From: Psychromonas marina
Lineage (GTDB): Bacteria > Pseudomonadota > Gammaproteobacteria > Enterobacterales > Psychromonadaceae
Assembly (NCBI RefSeq): GCF_030161115.1
Contig: NZ_BSPQ01000016.1
Span: 62,001 to 126,000, forward strand
Direction of reading: 5' to 3'
DNA: 64,000 nucleotides
The stretch's first letter is position 1; each line of letters starts with the position of its first letter. Of the stretch, positions 54,839 to 63,847 are shown piece after piece. Below the pieces are notes generated by a model that saw only the letters and a program-made list of their open reading frames with translations, did not search any database and had not been told where the DNA came from. Made by a program: the position numbers and the translations under genes.

Positions 54839-55819
54839 TTAGTGGTTATAACGTAACTTCAACTCATCTGGATGAGGATGTAGGTATATTTGTTGCTGCA
54901 GGTAAGCATCCGGGTAGATTTTAAGATAATGGTTTATCAGAGTAATCGGTGCCATTAGTGGCAGTAACCCTTCACGGTACTGGTCAATAATTTCAGCTAA
55001 ATCGGTACGTTGTGTGCTGTCTAAGTTACGTTTAAAGTAACCTTGCAGATGAGAAAGGGTATTACTGTGACTTTTACGGTTTGCTAGCGTACCTAATATT
55101 TCCATAAACAGAGCGATATATTTAGGTGCAATCTCTTGTGCTGTTTCACCGGTGCCACCTAACATTGGACCAAGCTTGTAATAAAGGGCAGCGTTATGCG
55201 CCATTAGCAGGTATTTATGTTGTGCGTGAAATGACATTAGCTTGGACATGGTGACGCCAGATGCAACGAGGCATTTCCAATGATGATAAGCGATCACACG
55301 CGTAATAAAGTTCTCGCGTAATAAGCTATCATTTAAACGTCCATCCTCTTCAACCGGTAATAGAGGGTGGTCTTTCATAACGCGTGCAGCAAAGACACCC
55401 ACACCATCACGCTGCCCATTATTGGTACCCGCTTGATATAGTGTTACACGTTCCATGCCACAACTTGGAGATTTAGCGCAAAATACATAACCACTTAAGT
55501 GATCTAATGTTGCACTTGTTTTCTCAGAAAATTCATTAAGTTTATCAGTAACATCAAAACTACCATCACTGGCAACTACACGAATAATATCTTCATCTTT
55601 TATAAGTCTAATGGCACGTCTTGGTGTACCTAAACCGATACCCATTTCTGGGCATATCGGTTCAAAATCAAAATGATTTGCTAATACTTGTTGGCAATAT
55701 TTGCTCTGTTTATGTCCGCCATCAAAGCGCACCTCTTGTCCTACAAGGCAGCTACTAATGCCGACTTTAATCGGGGTACTACTCATTTTATTGATCGGAA
55801 CGCTTTGTTGTTCTGTCAT
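54839..55819 (-). CDS. DUF523 (TudS-like)-DUF1722 (YbgA-like) fusion protein
   Basis: This 326-residue protein has two parts. Residues 15-160 are DUF523, the family of TudS thiouracil desulfidases, with cysteines in GISSCLVGQEVRFDGGHK, PICPEMGIGLGTPRRAIRL and KSPSCGMERV that probably hold a 4Fe-4S cluster. Residues about 175-325 are DUF1722, the YbgA family (HKYLLMAHNAALYYKLG and HLQGYFK). YbgA genes often neighbour photolyase genes, as here. Desulfuration of a thiolated base is a family-based guess. It lies 28 bp after chrR. Confidence 0.87.
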   Translation of the reverse strand: MTEQQSVPINKMSSTPIKVGISSCLVGQEVRFDGGHKQSKYCQQVLANHFDFEPICPEMGIGLGTPRRAIRLIKDEDIIRVVASDGSFDVTDKLNEFSEKTSATLDHLSGYVFCAKSPSCGMERVTLYQAGTNNGQRDGVGVFAARVMKDHPLLPVEEDGRLNDSLLRENFITRVIAYHHWKCLVASGVTMSKLMSFHAQHKYLLMAHNAALYYKLGPMLGGTGETAQEIAPKYIALFMEILGTLANRKSHSNTLSHLQGYFKRNLDSTQRTDLAEIIDQYREGLLPLMAPITLINHYLKIYPDAYLQQQIYLHPHPDELKLRYNH

Positions 55820-55847
55820 AGGTCATTTTCCAAAGTGGTTAAAGCTG

Positions 55848-56507
55848 TTAATAGATAAATTTACCCAATGGGTTTAATACTTTACTCATACCACTCATGA
55901 AATGTAGTGGTGCATCTTGCACCGTATAACATAAGCAGCCTTGCTCTGTTTTTGGAGAGTGCTTCACATCGCCTGATAATAAAATGAAATCACCTTTTTG
56001 ATAAGTACCATGCTCATCACTGAAACTACCCGCTAACAGCAGTGTTAACTCATAACCTTTGTGTTGATGTGCAGGGATCTCTCCACCCTGCTTAATATGT
56101 AATAAGCTAGCGCGTACATCTTGTTCATCATTAATAACTCTAGCACGATTAATGGTGCCAAAACCTGACCACTTTAGCTGTTCAAAAGAGCGAAATGCAG
56201 TCGGAAGAGTGTAGGTCTTGCCCTCTAAAGAAACACTATTGTTCGCCTTCTTTTTATGTAGGGTCTTAGTTTTTGGAGCCTCAATAGGTGTTGCTAAGAT
56301 ACATTGCAGCATATCGTCAAAATTTGCTTCTTCGACATTGTCAGCGTCCCAAGCTTGTTCTGCTTGCTGTGCAACAATTCGCTGCTCTTTCTGTTGACAT
56401 TGTGGGCACATTTCAAGATGTGCACTAATCGCAATAGACAATGAAAAAGCTAATTCACCACTACTGTATTGTGCTAATAACTGTTCGTTTGGATGATGCT
56501 TAATCAT
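55848..56507 (-). CDS. chrR: ChrR-type zinc anti-sigma factor
   Basis: This 219-residue anti-sigma factor has the N-terminal zinc-binding domain with H5, H30, C34 and C37 (the H-x3-C-x2-C pattern plus an early histidine, as in Rhodobacter ChrR H6/H31/C35/C38) and a C-terminal cupin domain (AHQHKGYELTLLLAGSF near 145-160). ChrR releases its sigma factor when singlet oxygen is present. It overlaps the sigma gene by 8 bp, and GGAGG is a strong ribosome site. The family is clear, and the singlet-oxygen signal is inferred. Confidence 0.94.
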   Translation of the reverse strand: MIKHHPNEQLLAQYSSGELAFSLSIAISAHLEMCPQCQQKEQRIVAQQAEQAWDADNVEEANFDDMLQCILATPIEAPKTKTLHKKKANNSVSLEGKTYTLPTAFRSFEQLKWSGFGTINRARVINDEQDVRASLLHIKQGGEIPAHQHKGYELTLLLAGSFSDEHGTYQKGDFILLSGDVKHSPKTEQGCLCYTVQDAPLHFMSGMSKVLNPLGKFIY

Positions 56508-57126
56508 GGTCGACCTCCAATGTTGTTTTTAATTTAGAAAGCGCTAAGCGTAATCTAGACTTGACGGTTCCTAAGGGGATTTTTAATAAGCTAGCCACTT
56601 CTGGCTGACTTAACTCCTTAATATACAGAGCCTCTACAACATCCCTTTGCGGTTTTGGTAGGCTATTAATATGTGCTATCAGATTACGTGATAATAGGTG
56701 ATCCTCTTCAATTACCTCTTCATCCTCTAGCATCGGCCATAAATCATCACTCACTTGGTCCTCTTTTTGAGTCATTTTTTTACGTAACATATCAAAACAG
56801 TGATTACGCATGATGGTGTAGATCCACGTTGTTGCTTTGCCTTTTTCTGCATTAAACAACGTTGCTTTACGCCACACCAATAACATCGTTTCTTGCACGA
56901 GTTCTAATGCTTGGGCTTCTTGCCTGAAACGCTGTAAACCAAAAGCACGAATTTTCGGAGAGAAATGTTTAAATAGTATCTCGAATGCTTTTTTATCTTG
57001 ATGATTAGCAACATCACACAGTGCCTTTTGGATGCTATCGTTTTCATCGTTTTCTGAAATAGTATTTAGTTTATTCAATCGGTTATCCGTTGTTACATGT
57101 TTAAGAATTATCATTTTATTATCCAT
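56500..57126 (-). CDS. rpoE: ECF sigma factor paired with ChrR
   Basis: This ECF sigma factor, about 208 residues from the ATG at 57126, has region 2 (KAFEILFKHFSPKIRAFGLQRF, then LELVQETMLLVWRKA, with the -10-binding KATTWIYTIMRNHCFDMLRK) and region 4 (LPKPQRDVVEALYIKELSQPEVASLLKIPLGTVKSRLRLALSKL). It directs transcription of the operon that follows when released from ChrR. An in-frame start at 57171 would lie upstream of a TGATCC-type promoter, so I prefer 57126, though no good ribosome site is visible there. The symbol follows the Rhodobacter pair. Confidence 0.9.
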   Translation of the reverse strand: MDNKMIILKHVTTDNRLNKLNTISENDENDSIQKALCDVANHQDKKAFEILFKHFSPKIRAFGLQRFRQEAQALELVQETMLLVWRKATLFNAEKGKATTWIYTIMRNHCFDMLRKKMTQKEDQVSDDLWPMLEDEEVIEEDHLLSRNLIAHINSLPKPQRDVVEALYIKELSQPEVASLLKIPLGTVKSRLRLALSKLKTTLEVDHD

Positions 57127-57628
57127 GTAGTATAGGTATAAACATGACAATTGATACGTTTGTTCTCTCAAAAAGGATCACTGTACTCTTAAATTTCTGT
57201 ACATTTATTGTGAAAGGTTCGTTGCAGCTATTTAACCATACAAATAGTATGTTAAATAAAGGTAATAAAGTAGTGTGATTGATGTAGCATTAATGAAAGA
57301 TATTGAATATAATTCAAAAAATACAAGGTACCTAATAATGGTTACTATTTATGCATCGTCGGGCTGTCACACTGCTCCTCTGATTTTAGTGTTGTACTTT
57401 TCTGTGAATAAGTAATATTTGAGAGTGGGTTGCCTTTCAAAAGAGGTTTTTAAATTGTATTAATTGGTCATTCTATGACGATATTAAGACTTAAACTGCC
57501 TATTACCTCTACTCCAGTTCTGTTTTGGATCTCCGCGATTTTTATTAGGGATCATCTATCTATTGATAACAGTCTATTCAGATGCGTAACGAATCAAATT
57601 ATTTTTTTAAACTTTAGGAGAAAAACAG
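57127..57628. other. 502-bp divergent region between the ECF sigma gene and cydA
   Basis: The left end holds the candidate sigma promoter. The rest is AT-rich with several TTGAT or GATCA fragments (for example 57274 and 57561) that might be FNR- or ArcA-like sites, none close to consensus. TTTAGGAGAAAAAC before 57629 is the cydA ribosome site. Confidence 0.5.
57151..57180 (-). promoter_or_regulatory. candidate autoregulated ECF promoter (TGATCC ... CGTATC)
   Basis: On the minus strand TGATCC (57180-57175) is followed 16 nt later by CGTATC or 18 nt later by TATCAA. TGATCC is the -35 typical of ChrR-associated sigma factors. It lies about 25-50 bp before the sigma gene's ATG at 57126. Confidence 0.5.
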
Positions 57629-59197
57629 ATGGATGACATTGTAGATCTATCGCGATTTCAATTTGCGATGACCGCTATGTATCACTTCTTATTTGTACCA
57701 TTAACACTAGGTCTAGCATGGATCTTAGCGATAATGGAGTCACTGTATGTGATGACAAATAAGGAAATATATAAGGATATGACCAAGTTTTGGGGTAAGT
57801 TGTTTGGTATCAACTTTGCACTAGGCGTGGCAACAGGTTTAACCATGGAGTTCCAGTTTGGTACTAACTGGGCTTATTACTCGCATTACGTTGGTGATGT
57901 ATTTGGTGCGCCGCTTGCGATTGAAGGCATGATGGCATTCTTCTTAGAATCGACTTTTGTTGGTCTATTTTTCTTTGGTTGGGATCGACTAAGCAAGCTG
58001 CAGCATTTGACCGCTACGTGGTTAGTTGCGTTAGGTTCAAGTATGTCTGCATTATGGATTCTTGTCGCTAATGGTTGGATGCAAAACCCAGTGGGTGCTG
58101 AGTTTAACTATGAAACGATGCGTATGGAGATGACTAGTTTCGCTGAAGTTGTTTTTAACCCCGTTGCACAGGTTAAATTTGTTCATACCGTTGCTTCTGG
58201 TTATGTTGCAGGGGCGATGTTTGTTTTAGCAATCAGCTCTTATTACCTACTAAAAGGACGTGATGTTGGTTTTGCTAAGCGCTCTTTTGCCATCGCTGCG
58301 GCGTTTGGTCTTGCGGGTATTACATCAACGATCATTCTTGGTGATGAAAGTGGCTATGAAGTAGGTGATGTACAAAAAGTGAAATTAGCAGCAATAGAAT
58401 CTGAATGGGACACCCATCCAGCGCCTGCTGCATTTACTATGATCGGCCTACCTAACCAAGAAGAACAACGTACTGATTACGCAATAAAAATACCCTATGC
58501 ATTAGGTATTATTGCAACGCGTTCTATTGATGAAGAAGTGACAGGTCTTAAAGACTTGATGGCTGAACATGAAGTACGTATTCGTAACGGTATGATCGCT
58601 TATGGTCTTCTCGAGGAACTGCGAGCAGGTGATACTTCTGATGAAAAAGTAGCGGCTTTTGACGCGGTTAAAAATGATTTAGGTTACGGTTTACTGCTGA
58701 AAATATATGCTCCAGATGTTGTTAATGCAACGGAAGAGCAAATTCAGATGGCAGTAGAAGACAGTATTCCAAGTGTTGCGCCTATGTTCTGGAGCTTCCG
58801 TATAATGGTTGGTGCAGGGATAGTCATGCTATTTATCTTCCTCTTCGCTTTCTATCAATCGGCACGTAACCGTATTGGCGAAAATAAACGGTTTCATAAA
58901 ATCTGTTTATACGCTTTACCGTTACCATGGATTGCGATTGAAGCGGGGTGGTTTGTTGCCGAGTATGGTCGCCAACCTTGGGCTATTGCTGAAATCTTAC
59001 CGACATCGGTGGGGGTTTCAGGAGTATCCGTTGAACAAATCTGGTTCAGTATTATCTCTATTGCTGCTTTCTATACCATTTTATTAGCTGTTGAGATGTT
59101 TTTAATGTTCCGTTTTGCACGTCTTGGTCCAAGCAGTTTGAAAACAGGCCGCTACCACTTCGAGCAACCAGAAAACAGAATAGAACAAAAGGGATAG
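57629..59197 (+). CDS. cydA: cytochrome bd ubiquinol oxidase subunit I
   Basis: CydA holds hemes b558, b595 and d, oxidises ubiquinol and reduces oxygen with high affinity. The 522-residue length equals E. coli CydA. It starts with [24 protein letters not shown] (b595/d histidine region), carries [13 protein letters not shown] near residue 450, and has the long Q-loop (about 250-330) containing [19 protein letters not shown], so it is the L (long) subfamily. The gene leads the cydABX operon. Confidence 0.97.
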   Translation: MDDIVDLSRFQFAMTAMYHFLFVPLTLGLAWILAIMESLYVMTNKEIYKDMTKFWGKLFGINFALGVATGLTMEFQFGTNWAYYSHYVGDVFGAPLAIEGMMAFFLESTFVGLFFFGWDRLSKLQHLTATWLVALGSSMSALWILVANGWMQNPVGAEFNYETMRMEMTSFAEVVFNPVAQVKFVHTVASGYVAGAMFVLAISSYYLLKGRDVGFAKRSFAIAAAFGLAGITSTIILGDESGYEVGDVQKVKLAAIESEWDTHPAPAAFTMIGLPNQEEQRTDYAIKIPYALGIIATRSIDEEVTGLKDLMAEHEVRIRNGMIAYGLLEELRAGDTSDEKVAAFDAVKNDLGYGLLLKIYAPDVVNATEEQIQMAVEDSIPSVAPMFWSFRIMVGAGIVMLFIFLFAFYQSARNRIGENKRFHKICLYALPLPWIAIEAGWFVAEYGRQPWAIAEILPTSVGVSGVSVEQIWFSIISIAAFYTILLAVEMFLMFRFARLGPSSLKTGRYHFEQPENRIEQKG

Positions 59198-59206
59198 GGA
59201 TTTATT

Positions 59207-60346
59207 ATGTTTGATTATGAAACGTTAAAATTACTTTGGTGGCTACTAATTGGCGTTCTGTTGATTGGTTTTGTTATCACTGACGGTTTCGATATGGGCG
59301 TAGGTGCACTACTACCTGTTATCGGTAAAACTGACGATGAGCGTCGTATTATGATAAATAGTATTGCGCCACATTGGGAAGGTAATCAAGTATGGCTAGT
59401 ACTTGCAGCAGGTGCTATTTTTGCTGCTTGGCCAGCTGTTTATGCGACTGCTTTTTCTGGGTTTTATGTTGCAATGATGCTGACGCTATTTGCATTGTTC
59501 TTTAGACCAGTAGGCTTTGATTACCGCAGTAAACTAGCAGATCCACGCTGGCGTAAAAGCTGGGATTGGGGAATCTTCGCCGGTAGTACCGTACCACCAA
59601 TCGTTTTTGGTGTTGCTTTTGGTAACTTATTGCAAGGTGTTCCTTTTGTATTGGATGACTTCTTACGTGCACAGTACTTAGGTAGTTTCTTTGGGCTACT
59701 TAATCCATTTGCTCTTTTAGTGGGTGTATTTAGTTTATTGTTATTTGTAATGCAGGGTGCAACTTGGTTACAAATGAAAACAGAAGAAGAGCTACATGCA
59801 CGTGCTCGTCGCGTTATTTTTGTAGTCGCACCATTAGCGACCGCGCTGTTTGCGCTTGCTGGTATTTGGTTATATTACGCGATAGATGGTTATGTGATCA
59901 CTCAAATCGGTGATCTTAGTGGTCCATCTAATCCGCTATTAAAAACAGCTGAACTTCAGCAGGGTGCATGGTTCTTGAACTATGAAAAATACCCAATCAT
60001 GATGCTAGCACCTGCATTAGGATTATTGCTTCCGCTGTTAGCGGTAGTCGCGACTAAGTTCAATCGTGCTGGTTTTGCCTTTTTGTTTAGTAGCTTGACA
60101 CAAGCTGCGGTATTGATGACCTTTGCATTAAGTATCTTCCCATTTGTTATGCCATCAAGCATTGACCCAAGCATGAGCTTTACAGTTTGGGATGCGGCAT
60201 CAAGTGAGATGACACTAAATATTATGACCATGGCAGCGGTTGTGTTTTTACCTATTATTTTACTCTACACAAGTTGGGGTTATTTCAAAATGTTCGGACG
60301 TCTTGGTAAAGAGTATATGGCTAAATATAAAAATTCAGCGTATTAA
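59207..60346 (+). CDS. cydB: cytochrome bd ubiquinol oxidase subunit II
   Basis: This 379-residue partner of CydA (same length as E. coli) has nine or so membrane segments and signatures GFVITDGFDMGVGALLPVIGK near residue 21, NSIAPHWEGNQVWLVLAAGA near 46, FRPVGFDYRSK and FVMPSSIDPSMSFTVWDA near 306. It stabilises the hemes of CydA. It starts 9 bp after cydA and is followed by cydX after 13 bp. Confidence 0.97.
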   Translation: MFDYETLKLLWWLLIGVLLIGFVITDGFDMGVGALLPVIGKTDDERRIMINSIAPHWEGNQVWLVLAAGAIFAAWPAVYATAFSGFYVAMMLTLFALFFRPVGFDYRSKLADPRWRKSWDWGIFAGSTVPPIVFGVAFGNLLQGVPFVLDDFLRAQYLGSFFGLLNPFALLVGVFSLLLFVMQGATWLQMKTEEELHARARRVIFVVAPLATALFALAGIWLYYAIDGYVITQIGDLSGPSNPLLKTAELQQGAWFLNYEKYPIMMLAPALGLLLPLLAVVATKFNRAGFAFLFSSLTQAAVLMTFALSIFPFVMPSSIDPSMSFTVWDAASSEMTLNIMTMAAVVFLPIILLYTSWGYFKMFGRLGKEYMAKYKNSAY

Positions 60347-60359
60347 TTAGGGGTATTTT

Positions 60360-60521
60360 ATGTGGTATTTTGTATGGGTTTTAGGGGTGTTATTAGCCTG
60401 TGCGTTTGGCATCATTAATGGCCTTTGGTTTGAACAAACTGAAACTAATGAGAAAGAACGTAAGCTTGCAGAAGCGAATGAAAAAGCGAATCAAGCAGTC
60501 GACACAAACAAAGCAGAATAG
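60360..60521 (+). CDS. cydX: cytochrome bd accessory subunit CydX
   Basis: This 53-residue small protein begins MWYFVWVLGVLLACAFGIIN and has a single membrane helix followed by a charged, alanine/glutamate-rich tail. The N-terminus, with the Gly and tryptophan pattern ending in NGLWFE, is diagnostic for CydX, which stabilises the bd oxidase hemes. E. coli CydX is 37 aa; the tail here is longer. GGGG lies about 7 nt before the ATG, and a terminator follows. Confidence 0.95.
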   Translation: MWYFVWVLGVLLACAFGIINGLWFEQTETNEKERKLAEANEKANQAVDTNKAE

Positions 60522-60542
60522 ATCTGATTTGTTCGACGTATA

Positions 60543-60569
60543 AAAAAGGGAGCCAATGGCTCCCTTTTT
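60543..60569 (+). terminator. cydABX intrinsic terminator
   Basis: GGGAGCC (60548-60554), AAT loop and GGCTCCC (60558-60564) with AAAAA/TTTTT extension form the terminator 21 bp after the cydX stop. Confidence 0.93.
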
Positions 60570-60679
60570 GCTATCTCTATATTGTAGATACTCTGTTTAA
60601 GCGCAAGGTATTTGATGCCGACACGCCAAAGGTGTTGCTTCTGACTTTCGCTGCTCGCAACCCTAAGCTTGAAAATCGT

Positions 60680-61183
60680 CGGGCTAAAGCCGCGACCTAC
60701 AAAATATTAAGCTTTACTTGTCGGGCTAAAGCCGCGACCTACAAAATATTTAGCTTCACTTGTCGGGCTAAAGCCGCGACCTACAAAATATTTAGCTTCA
60801 CTTGTCGGGCTAAAGCCGCGACCTACAAAATATTAAGCTTTACTTGTCGGGCTAAAGCCGCGACCTACAAAATATTAAGCTTTACTTGTCGGGCTAAAGC
60901 CGCGACCTACAAAATATTCAGCTTTACTTGTCGGGCTAAAGCCGCGACCTACAAAATATTTAGCTTCACTTGTCGGGCTAAAGCCGCGACCTACAAAATA
61001 TTCAGCTTTACTTGTCGGGCTAAAGCCGCGACCTACAAAATATTCAGCTTTACTTGTCGGGCTAAAGCCGCGACCTACAAAATATTCAGCTTTACTTGTC
61101 GGGCTAAAGCCGCGACCTACAAAAGATTCAGATTTACTTGCCGGGTTAAAGCCGCGACCTACAAAATATTTAGCTTCACCTGT
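60680..61183. repeat. tandem array of 12 x 42-bp GC-rich palindromic units
   Basis: Each unit starts CGGGCTAAAGCCGCGACC followed by TACAAAATATT(T/A)AGCTT(C/T)ACTTGT. Twelve units run without spacers from 60680 to 61183; units 11 and 12 are the most diverged. The GTCGGGCT/AGCC-GCGAC part is a hairpin. Since 42 is a multiple of three, the plus strand stays open as 14-residue repeats (RAKAATYKIFSFTC), which I regard as a by-product. A related palindrome ends the array (61184-61205). The unit is the reverse complement of the motif in the 15447 array. Confidence 0.93.
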
Positions 61184-61249
61184 AGGTCGGGCTTCAGCCC
61201 GTCAGGTAAGTTGGGCATATTCAAAGCACTCAAACTCCTGTCATGTTGC

Positions 61250-62974
61250 CTATTTAGGTGCTTTATTATTCACTTCTGACTTAAAAATAAGGCCTTCTTG
61301 ATTGGTATCGATGCTCAACTGCATACGTGCATCGTATTCAGTTAAGAACATTGCTTCCTCAGGTATCTCTTCACCAGCAAGCTCGGTTGCAGTAATGATC
61401 GGCGTTACCATTTTCTTAAAGTCAAAACTTAAATCAAAAAGTCCATTTTTAGACAGTGACTCAGAGGCTAATGCGTTAGCTACTTTTTCACCTTTATCAC
61501 CGCTATAGATAACCAAATGATTACCTTTAATCGCGACTTTAGGATCGATTTTCATTTCAGGGGGGATCGGGATAATCGTATTTAACGCGATGGGTTCACC
61601 ACCACTCGTGAGTTGCACATGTTGCAGTGCAGGTAGAAACATTTTTGCCGAGTTAAACAGTTGTTCAGGTGTATCTGCAGAGATTGTAAACAGTGCGTCT
61701 AAGCTATCAAGTTGTGCTTTATTACCCTTTTTAGAGATACTGTAATCTAATAGTCCTGCGCTTACACCTTGCAAACCATTGGTGAAATTTGCGCTCATAC
61801 CAGCCATGCCAACTACATCACCAGATTGGGATATTTGAGTTTGTATTTCAGCCAATGGTTGGCAACTAAAGGCGGGGGTTTGTAAATCTCGCCATACGGT
61901 ATTTAACGTATGAGAGAATTCGCTGCTATCTAATCCAAGGCCCATTGCTAATACGTTATTGTGAACATCACTTGTGTACTTAGGAATAAAACCACGAAGC
62001 GCAGTAAGAGCGTTTAAAATAACTTGATTATTGCTTTCAACAACCGTGGAAAAACCAATCGTTGATTCTTTTGCAGTGATATCAAGTTGTGTATAACCTG
62101 CCACGGTGCGTGGCCAGTTTGCAGCAATCGTTGCCAGTTCTGAAGCGCACTGTTCGGTGCGTATTTGTTCCAGGTAACCGCCAGTGCCTAATTTTTGCTG
62201 CATTGTGCTGAGTTGTGTCGCAAGTTGGTTACCGTCCTGTGTGGTTAACCCTTTTATCAGTTCAACATGGTCAATAAAACCGACGCTTGCTTGCTGAAAG
62301 TTATGCTGTTTGATGATCTGTTCAACCTTGCCACTGTCAGCAATTGAATGTTCAGCTTTGGTTAGCCCTAATGCACTAGCAAGTAATGTTTCTTCATTGT
62401 GAGCACTGTTAAAGGTGATCGTTAATAAGCCCTTGTCGATAGCGACAATCACCTCTGCGTTAACCGGATCGGTTGGATCACTAATGGCATATGCACGATA
62501 GCTAATCGTTTGTAATTTAACCGCTTTATGGGAAAATCCGCTGTCTAACTCTGCTTTATCAAGTAGATCCCAAAAGGCTTGCTCATTGGCGATCTCTATT
62601 TTAAATACCGGTAACAAACCTAAGGTATAAAAATAAGCGCGGACATCATCGGGTAAACCAAAGGTTTTAACCAGTAAATCAGCATCGGTTAATCCTGCTT
62701 CATAGCTTTTTATGAGACTAAGCAAAAAGCTAGCACCAGGTTGTGTTGACGCTGCATTTTCATCTGACGCTTGTTGTTCGTTTGGATCAATGATTCTAGG
62801 GGCTGAGGCGATGTAATTTTTTAATGGAAAAGGTTCAAGCTGAGCGGCAAAAAGTGGTGTATCGGCTGGAATGTAGTCAAGCACATTATAACTTGGTGTG
62901 GAATCTTGCTGGCTCATTATAACTGCGCCAGCACCTGCTGCTAAAATAGCGCCTGCAATGATTGTTTTATTCAA
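61250..62974 (-). CDS. exported protein of unknown function, 574 aa
   Basis: This 574-residue protein has an N-terminal hydrophobic stretch (IIAGAILAAGAGAVIM, residues 5-20) that should export or anchor it, then a long soluble domain starting NVLDYIPADTPLFAAQLEPF. The pattern recalls DUF3352-type surface proteins, but I am not sure. It starts with TTG at 62974, supported by GGAG 8 nt upstream. Its 3' end abuts the tandem repeat array. Cysteines are few (two visible). Confidence 0.75.
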   Translation of the reverse strand: MNKTIIAGAILAAGAGAVIMSQQDSTPSYNVLDYIPADTPLFAAQLEPFPLKNYIASAPRIIDPNEQQASDENAASTQPGASFLLSLIKSYEAGLTDADLLVKTFGLPDDVRAYFYTLGLLPVFKIEIANEQAFWDLLDKAELDSGFSHKAVKLQTISYRAYAISDPTDPVNAEVIVAIDKGLLTITFNSAHNEETLLASALGLTKAEHSIADSGKVEQIIKQHNFQQASVGFIDHVELIKGLTTQDGNQLATQLSTMQQKLGTGGYLEQIRTEQCASELATIAANWPRTVAGYTQLDITAKESTIGFSTVVESNNQVILNALTALRGFIPKYTSDVHNNVLAMGLGLDSSEFSHTLNTVWRDLQTPAFSCQPLAEIQTQISQSGDVVGMAGMSANFTNGLQGVSAGLLDYSISKKGNKAQLDSLDALFTISADTPEQLFNSAKMFLPALQHVQLTSGGEPIALNTIIPIPPEMKIDPKVAIKGNHLVIYSGDKGEKVANALASESLSKNGLFDLSFDFKKMVTPIITATELAGEEIPEEAMFLTEYDARMQLSIDTNQEGLIFKSEVNNKAPK

Positions 62975-63061
62975 TTGATTTACTCCATCAGATTATGTAT
63001 TAGTTTATCTTACTAAAAATCTGCTGGTTCGCTATTTAAAAATTCACTTTTTAGTGATTTA

Positions 63062-63847
63062 TTATCGGTTCGGGTTGTAGCGTAAATCTTGTAGGTTAAA
63101 ACCGAGCTCGATATCTGTTTTCAGCGTCACTAACTGTTTAGCAAGCAAAGCCTCCTGTTGTTGGTTTTTTACTTTCATTAAGCGTTTATCTTTCTCATCA
63201 ATCGGACTCGCGAATAAGTTCTGTAAATCACCGTATTGGTTAAGTAATGCTAATGCGCCTTTTTCACCTACGCCTTCCACACCTTTGATCGCACTACTAG
63301 AAATACCTGTTATTGCCCAAAAGTCAGTTAACTTATCAACGCTTAAGCTCATTTTATTAAGTACACGCCCAGTATCGGTATAACTGTTCTGAAAGTAATC
63401 GTAGATCAGCGTCTGTTTATCGAGTAATTGATAAAAACCCTTATCGGTCGAGACTATAATCGATTTATGGCCATTTTTTGCCATTTTAGTAGTTAGGGTT
63501 GCAATCAAGTCATCAGCTTCATCTGATTCCGTTACCAGTGACTCAATACCCATCTCGTAAAAGCTATCTTGAATATTACCTAAGTCTGCTTTTAGTTGTT
63601 CAGGTATCGGTTTTCTGCCCTGCTTGTATTGTGCATAAAGCTGATGACGCCAACTGTGCGCGTGGCTATCAAAGACACAAATAACGTGGGTTGGATGATG
63701 AATATTGATTAGCTTTTTTAGCGCATTGCAAGCGGTGCTATTGGTCACATCAAGTACAGCTTGGCTCTGTTGCTGTTGTTTTTCTTGTACGGCGTAGATG
63801 CGACGGATTAAGTTCATCGCATCAATAATGAGAAGGGTGGCGATCAT
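63062..63847 (-). CDS. xni: Xni flap endonuclease (ExoIX)
   Basis: This 261-residue protein (E. coli 251) is homologous to the 5'-3' nuclease domain of DNA polymerase I: LLIIDAMNLIRRIYAV at the N-terminus, ESDEADDLIATL near 108, IVSTDKGFYQLL near 130, and a helix-hairpin-helix region ISSSAIKGVEGVGEKGALALL. It is a structure-specific flap nuclease involved in DNA repair. The ATG at 63847 follows the stop of the upstream gene without a gap (TAAATG). Confidence 0.95.
   Translation of the reverse strand: MIATLLIIDAMNLIRRIYAVQEKQQQQSQAVLDVTNSTACNALKKLINIHHPTHVICVFDSHAHSWRHQLYAQYKQGRKPIPEQLKADLGNIQDSFYEMGIESLVTESDEADDLIATLTTKMAKNGHKSIIVSTDKGFYQLLDKQTLIYDYFQNSYTDTGRVLNKMSLSVDKLTDFWAITGISSSAIKGVEGVGEKGALALLNQYGDLQNLFASPIDEKDKRLMKVKNQQQEALLAKQLVTLKTDIELGFNLQDLRYNPNR

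Larger units (their letters stand above)
60522..61249. other. 728-bp intergenic region between cydX and the 61250 gene
   Basis: It holds the cydABX terminator, a 110-bp spacer with CTGCTCGCAACCC (a fragment also seen near 54810), the 12-unit array and about 66 bp of leader-like sequence past the array. No real gene is seen. Confidence 0.7.

Noticed and set aside
57260-57620. FNR or ArcA sites before cydA
   Set aside because: Fragments such as TTGAT and GATCA occur, but none approaches the full palindromic consensus.
60680-61183. Possible CRISPR array
   Set aside because: Units are contiguous with no variable spacers, and no cas genes are present.
60632-61279. 215-codon plus-strand open frame made of 14-residue repeats
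   Set aside because: The frame is open only because the unit is 42 bp and lacks stops. It has no ribosome site, no codon-bias support, and overlaps the end of the real gene at 61250.
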